This document shows, piece by piece, positions 58,181-64,000 of a stretch of DNA of 64,000 nucleotides. The stretch is taken from NCBI GenBank assembly GCA_035236585.1, contig CP141131.1:18451103-18515102 (forward strand), read 5' to 3'. Each line of letters begins with the position of its first letter. Within the stretch, counting starts at the first letter, position 1. The position numbers were made by a program, and so were the translations under genes. The notes under the pieces were generated by a model. It was not told the DNA's origin, made no database searches, and was given only the letters and a program-made list of their open reading frames with translations. The DNA is from Warburgia ugandensis (Eukaryota; Streptophyta; Magnoliopsida; Canellales; Canellaceae).

Positions 58181-59784
58181 TGTTGAGTCCTTAATTTTGC
58201 CAAAATAACCTTAGATTACTATTTTATTAGATCATTTAAATAGGTAATTTTGTGATTTTAAATCAATTTTAGCTATAATCAATCATCCAACCGTTAATTT
58301 GAAAAGTTAACGATCGGATGATCATTATAGCTAATTATTCACATAAAATATTTTTCTTTTTTATTTTTGCAGGTAAGCTAGAATACATTGGACGCTTCAT
58401 ATTTGCTTAATGGGTCCATGCCACAAATCTGGGCAAAGCTGACCCATGATCCATATGGCAACATCACATGGACATGCCGCAAAATATCATGGGCAAAGCA
58501 TGGGCAGGCTGCACGTTTTACAAAAAATAATATATTTGGGCTGGCTTTGCTTCCTTCAAGGGGAGGAGCAAGCAGGTCAACCGGGACACTTCTCTCTCTG
58601 ATGCTTTCTTCTTCTCCCTGGGCTTCTGCCCCTTGCACGGAGAGAGACGGAAGGATTGTTCCTCTCCGTCTCTTCCCTTCGTTCCCCACTCTCACAGCAT
58701 CCCTCTCTTCTCTTTCTCTCACTTTCCCTCTCTCATGCACTTTCCCGTTCTCCAACCTCCCTTTCCTTCTCTGCCCCTCTATCGCCTCCTCTCTTTACCA
58801 AACCCACAAACCTCTCTCTCGACCCCCTTACTCGTTATTCTCGTTTCCGATCTCCCTCCTGCTGCACTCTTTCTTTTCTCTCCCTCATCTCTGTAATCAC
58901 CACCGCACTAGCTCCCTGCCTCCTCCTACCCTTCTTCCCACTGGCTGGCCATAGGTGAGTGACACACCACAGGCCAGACGTTTTTCCCCTTTCCAGCACT
59001 ATCCCTTGCACGCACAAACCCATCAACCTTTTTCCCCTTCTCTCTTGTTCTACGTCTCTCTCTTGTCTGCTCTCTATCACCAACCAGATCTACAGCCCAG
59101 CCGGCTCTCCCCTGCTTCTAGTGTCTTCCCTTCAGCCTGTTTCCTTCTTCTTGTCTTCTCCCCTTTTCTGATTCGATTACTGTTTATCGAGTACTGTTCA
59201 TGAACAGTGCTTTCTTGGTTTTCTCCCATCTTCTCCCCCTTTCTTTTCTTTTCCTCTTCCCTTCTCCTTCCTTCCTCCCACTTTTCTCCTCTCTTCTTCC
59301 CCCTCTACGGTTTTCTTCTACCCATTTCTGCTTCGTACCGTTCACAAATAGTAACTCCAGGTACTGTTCATGAATCAGAACCCCATAAATTACATTTTTT
59401 GCCCCTGGCAGATCTCAGTAATACCAACTGAGTCCCTGTTTTAATACCAACTCTGTCCTTTTTCAGAAATACCATCTATGTGTCCCTGTGCTATTCTGGT
59501 TTTACCTTATCTTCATTATGACTATTCAGGGACAGTGCAATCTAAGGACAAGCCTATTTAGGACGGCTTTTAGTTTTATTTTCTGTTTTCTTTTGAATAA
59601 ATAATTGTATGCACTTCAGCAGTTAAATAAATCTGAAATTTTCTGTTATTGTTAGTTTATTTCTGTTATTTGTATTTTTTATTAATTGAAATTTGTGTAA
59701 ACTCCACATTTAAGTCGAGTCCCTGGGAAATCGACCTGGATTTGCACTAGCTAGACTACAACAGCCGTGCACTTGCGAAAAACA
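58181..59784 (+). repeat. Tat-like 3' LTR
   Basis: It starts TGTTGAGTCCTTAATTTTGCC and carries a long CT-rich block (58600-59340). It ends gggaaatcgacctggatttg, ctagactacaacagccgtgc, acttgcgaaaaaca. It gives the TG...CA ends and the same terminal block as 54470-54548. A 188-codon frame at 58388 is CT-rich LTR, not a gene. About 470 bp of the host LTR (equivalent of 36970-37440) is missing at this junction. Confidence 0.65.
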
Positions 59785-62700
59785 CTCAATAGCGCATCTA
59801 TCGATGCATCATCCCCAACGAGCATGGTTTTCACCCTACTACGGTTTTTCAAATAGCCATCCATTTTCAACCGTTCAATTTCAATCTTAAACTGTTGGAT
59901 TTGTTCAGAATGAGGAGATCTACAAAAGCCCTGTAATTTTAAGACGATCAATGGGGTATTCATTGTCCAAATCGTCGAAAAACAGTAAGCTCCAACGACT
60001 TATATACAGGCATGAATTTTCTTATTTTTTGGCCAGGTTCCAAACTCTGATCACTCTAGGTAGGTGCATCTCGCTCCCAACTTTCTATTCCGGTAGTTAG
60101 GTAGTGTTTTCCACCCTCCAAGAGATCTCCCTGGTTGTTGATCTGTCCGAGATGATATATATGGCAATAGGGTGAGATCCACCATCTTGGATGGCTCAAA
60201 TGAAAATCTCTGAGTTGTTGGATGGATTCCTGGGGCCCAAAAAACCCATGAGATGAAATTTGGGCCGTTGATGGTAAAAGATGGAGGAGATCCGGCCATG
60301 GGTGATCTGACAGTCCAGATCTGGACCGTGTCGCCTATAGTCGGTCATCTCCATCGACCACCTGGGATAGGTGGTAATGACGCGGGCCGCTGGCCATCCC
60401 GCACTTGTAGACCCATATTTGATCTGGGTCATCCAAAGTTTGAACTAGATCCTTATTTTTACAATTAAGAGCTAGATTTGGCTCTGATTTTAGATTAGAA
60501 AGTTTTTATAGAATCCTTGTCATATGTATTAGCTACTGAACTCATAATATTAATATTTTAATTTTAATTTGATGGTGAAAATTATTAAAATCCATTCTAA
60601 TAATGTTGGATCGTGATCAGGATGATCTCAAATTTGAGATCTGAACCGATGGATGGGTTCAGGAAGTCCCAAAACCTTAAAGACTATGATCACAATAAAA
60701 TTTAGAGGTCTCTAAATCAAGTAAATCAACAAAAATAGTAAGATTAAAATTCAGCACTTAAAACGGGCTGAAATCTTAAAACTCTAATTCTGATCTCAAT
60801 TTAACTCCAAATTGAGATCAAAAAGTTAGGATGGATTCCTTGTGATGATTAGAACCTAGTGAACCAACAAAATCATAATTTTAATTCATTAAATGTTCTA
60901 AAATTAAGCAGATAAGTGTACTAATATCCTTGATCTATAATATCTAGGATGATCAGACCATTCAAATTATGTTGGATGATGATCTAATAATATAATAACC
61001 TAAATAAATGGGTTAGATGTAATTGAATTGGCAGATCTTAAGAGATCTAGCCTTAAAAGTAGTAAAAACCATAAAAATGAATGTAAATCTCCTTGATCAA
61101 GTTGATCAAGGATGATTGGATGGTATGGATGTATTTTGATGATCATATGAAGTTAATATCATGTGAAATTATGGACTAGATGATGATGATTTGGGATAGA
61201 TCAAGATCTACACCCTTAAATTGGATAAAAGGTCTTAAGATCTTCTTGATTGGGTGGATCAAGAAAGATCAGATCATTGGATGAGATGCATCAATGATGT
61301 AATAATGAAATCACATCAAGAAGATATATTAGATCTAAAGGAAAATGAAAAGATCAAGATCTAAACCCTAAAAGAGATGAAAGATGAATAATGATCACTA
61401 GATCACGATGAATAATTAAGGCATGTTAGATTTTCATTTGAATTATTAAATATTATTATAATTATCCTTTATTTCTTAGTAGATTTAATTTTATATTTAT
61501 TTATTCATTTATGCTTTAATGTTTATGTTATGAAAATCACCATAAAAATGTAATTAAATAAAATTAGAGGTGAATGGACAGTTACATGAAATAAATGACA
61601 TGGACTTAATGATAGTAAAGGTTATAGTTAGTAGGACAATGTAAGAAATATCATTTCCTTTGCCCAAATTAGGAGAATAATGAAATTTCATGAATGACAT
61701 TTAAATGTTTATGGATTTAATTAAAATCAATTAAAAAAAGTGCTTAAGGTTAAAAAGCTCATAAGAACCTTATGAATGGTTGAGTTAAGGTCACCCTAGT
61801 AGATGATGAACATGGAGGTTAAGGGGGTTATCTTGTAGAACCTCGCTGTTCTCCCCCCCCTTCCGTTGATGTTTGTCAGGTTTAAATGCCTCCTTACATA
61901 AGGATTGAAGTAACCACTTTGTGTTCAACCATTCAACTAGTAAGCCTTAGCTAATTTGACATAAGAGGAGCTGTCTAGACTTAGGATGGAATAAGCTAGT
62001 AAAATAGTAACTGGTTGAGTAATAATAATAAGAGCATGAAAGGTTAGTAAATCATTTAACTCTAATAAAATTTGTAAATAAGAAAAGGAAGATCAAATAA
62101 GATCCAAGAGAGATCTTGAAGGATCACAAACAAAAAGAAAAGAAATATAATATAGATTGTACCATTTTTCTATCATATTACTTATAGTGTAGAATGTGAA
62201 CTTAGAATATTTGAAACCTTGATCATATATGATTTAAGGAAAATTAGGGTATCCCTTATAGGAATACATACTCGTATAGAGGAATAACTTGATATGTATG
62301 GTTTGACAGATGTATAAATCAAGATCATGATAGACAATAGGGAGTGAATACCACTTGAGATGTATGAATCGAAACTTTGATACTACTTTGAGGTAGGTGG
62401 ATGGACAAGAATATATTAAGGTTTCATGTGTATACATACATGATCTTTTGTCTGGAATTATAGACCTTCATGATATAAGTATGCTTAGTACCTTAGCATA
62501 GTCATGATCCAATCACATAATCCAACTAAGTGAACCAACCCTAAGATCCAATTCAACTATCTAATTACCCAATTAAATGAGGTGAAAGTATTGAGATGGG
62601 TAGACTAAGAAAACCCTAAGAATAGGACATAGAAAATATTCCAGCCTTAGTTAAACAGACACATCGTTTGATATGTACAATGTATTTTACATACAAGCAT

Positions 62701-63790
62701 AATGGCTTGTGATTTTGTTTTACATAGCCCTAGGACTGGGGATGCTATGCTAAGGAAGTTATGAGGGTTTGGCCACCTGCTTCTTGAAATTTATATGATA
62801 GATACCATGCCCAAAGAGAGGCTAAATGTCGAGTGGGGCAATAATGGAAAGGTCGCCACTATGACAGCCATGGTCCACCCCATGAGGACATGGATTTGTT
62901 ATTTCCACAGTTGGTATCATTGGAGGATTATACAGTTATTCGAGGGCTGTATGGATTGAGATTGTAGCATAGTGGTCCTTGAGTATTTTGCATTATGATG
63001 CACATATGATAGGCATAACGTAATGCCATGGCACAATGAGATGGCACTACTTAAGTTCCTAGAAAGAAAATCCCCGTATGAGAATTAGCTGAATATTGAT
63101 CTTCTAAGTGGAAGTATAGCTAGGGGAATGAACAAGTTTTGAGCAATTTTCGCTATTTTAACTGATTTATCCTATATTACATAAATAATGTATTTACTCT
63201 ATTTTAAGATAACTCACAAGTAGACAACCATGATGGAATGATGACTAAGGTAAGTATTCTTATATTAGTGAAGTAGTATATTTTTGTATCTCCTACCAAG
63301 CATAGCTTGCTGAGATATTGTAAATGTTTGAATGTTTACAATATCTTAGATACAGGGAAGGAGACTTATGGAAGTAAAGCTTGAAGACGTAGGAGCTTAA
63401 GATGGTAGAAGTCTTGAAGAGAATAATCAAACAGGGTATGTCCATTGAAGACTTGTATGTTTATTTGAGAGCATTGTGTTGTATTGAGAGTTTTTAATGT
63501 AAGGTGAGGTTTGAACTTTGGATTATATAATTTGGACAATGGTTTATAATTATAATACGGGGGCTGTGTAAGAATGAACTACTGGATGATTCTTGGTATT
63601 CAATAAAAATTTATTTTATAGAAAATATATATGTGTTTTATGTATCTTGAGGTGAGACTTGGGTTTTGCTACAAATGAATTTAAAAGAAAAGAATTTTCG
63701 CTGCATTATTTACTAAAAAAATTTACCATTAAGGGCTCTACCTTTGAATAATGTTTTATAAAATGTGTTACAAAAACCCTGGTCGTCACA
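59785..63790 (+). repeat. 3' LTR of second chromovirus, main piece
   Basis: It matches 37437-41360. It ends CTGGTCGTCACA followed by the target duplication TGAAT. Some parts are nearly identical to the 5' LTR and others differ by about a tenth. Confidence 0.92.
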
Positions 63791-63795
63791 TGAAT

Positions 63796-64000
63796 ATTGT
63801 AAGTGGATTAGGCCATCCAAAGATCAAGCATATCTCCTAAAAGAGGAGTGTCTCCCTTAGAGACAAATACCATTCTTGTTTTTATAAAATTGGTTTTTTG
63901 AAATTGCTCTTCTACACTGCTATCCATATATGGTTTAGTATTTTTGAGTTTTAGACCATGCTGTGCACACTCGATGAGTGGGAAACCATCTGCTGGAAGA
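63796..64000. other. flank beyond second chromovirus
   Basis: AT-rich sequence with no gene or repeat recognised. It would join directly to 36678 in the pre-insertion site. Confidence 0.5.

Larger units (their letters stand above)
36679..63790 (+). mobile_element. Ty3/Gypsy chromovirus (Tekay/Del-like) with nested insertions
   Basis: The outer element is bounded by the exact duplication TGAAT (36674-36678 and 63791-63795). The 5' LTR is 36679-41360 and the internal region 41361-47382. The 3' LTR begins at 47383 but is split into 47383-47586, a scrap at 57267-57290 and about 59785-63790. Insertions are a 1.4-kb element in RT (43713-45112), a 9.7-kb Harbinger transposon (47587-57266) and Tat-like material (57290-59784). 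The chromodomain and the tRNA-Met primer site place it with the first chromovirus. LTRs of 4.7 kb are long even for this lineage. Confidence 0.9.

Noticed and set aside
58388..58954. 188-codon plus-strand frame rich in Ser, Pro and Leu
   Set aside because: It runs through the CT-rich part of a Tat-like LTR; low complexity in all three frames explains the absence of stops.

Overview
This is nuclear DNA from a flowering plant. The evidence is one intron-containing BELL1-like homeobox gene with GT-AG (and one GC-AG) introns, plus plant-type transposable elements: Tekay/Del-like chromoviruses, a PIF/Harbinger DNA transposon, tRNA-derived SINEs, a LINE remnant and Tat-like LTR material. The sequence alone does not give the species. 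I saw no tRNA, rRNA, CRISPR array or bacterial-type operon.

Layout. 1-4975: AT-rich intergenic DNA with a (AG)n microsatellite and a 0.93-kb tandem duplication. 5369-11014: BELL1-like homeodomain gene on the minus strand, with four coding exons (10279-9476, 8714-8332, 7028-6968, 6779-6126), 633 residues, and a probable 5'UTR intron. 11.0-22.5 kb: upstream/intergenic DNA with a fold-back element (13.0-13.7 kb), five SINE copies (15.9-21.2 kb), a hairpin (19.85 kb), a decayed Ty3 integrase fragment (20.65-20.94 kb) and a short tandem repeat (21.2 kb). 22539-32050: a complete but dead Tekay-like Ty3/Gypsy element on the minus strand with about 2.5-kb LTRs. 32237-35504: a related solo LTR with target duplication AAACA. 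36679-63790: a second Tekay-like element on the plus strand with unusually long LTRs (4.7 kb) and an exact target duplication TGAAT.

The second chromovirus has been broken by later insertions. A 1.4-kb inverted-repeat LTR-type element sits in its reverse-transcriptase catalytic box. A 9.7-kb PIF/Harbinger element (TAA duplication) sits in its 3' LTR. A Tat-like LTR fragment lies just beyond that. The Harbinger element itself contains a dead DDE transposase, a GRF-zinc-finger-like exon, a LINE RNase H remnant and another Tat-like LTR fragment.

The only gene that looks intact is the BELL gene. Nearly all stop codons in the two chromoviruses can be explained by C-to-T or G-to-A changes (CAG to TAG, CGA to TGA, TGG to TAG/TGA), and one LTR has lost many CpG sites. 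This looks like decay of methylated cytosine in silenced repeats.
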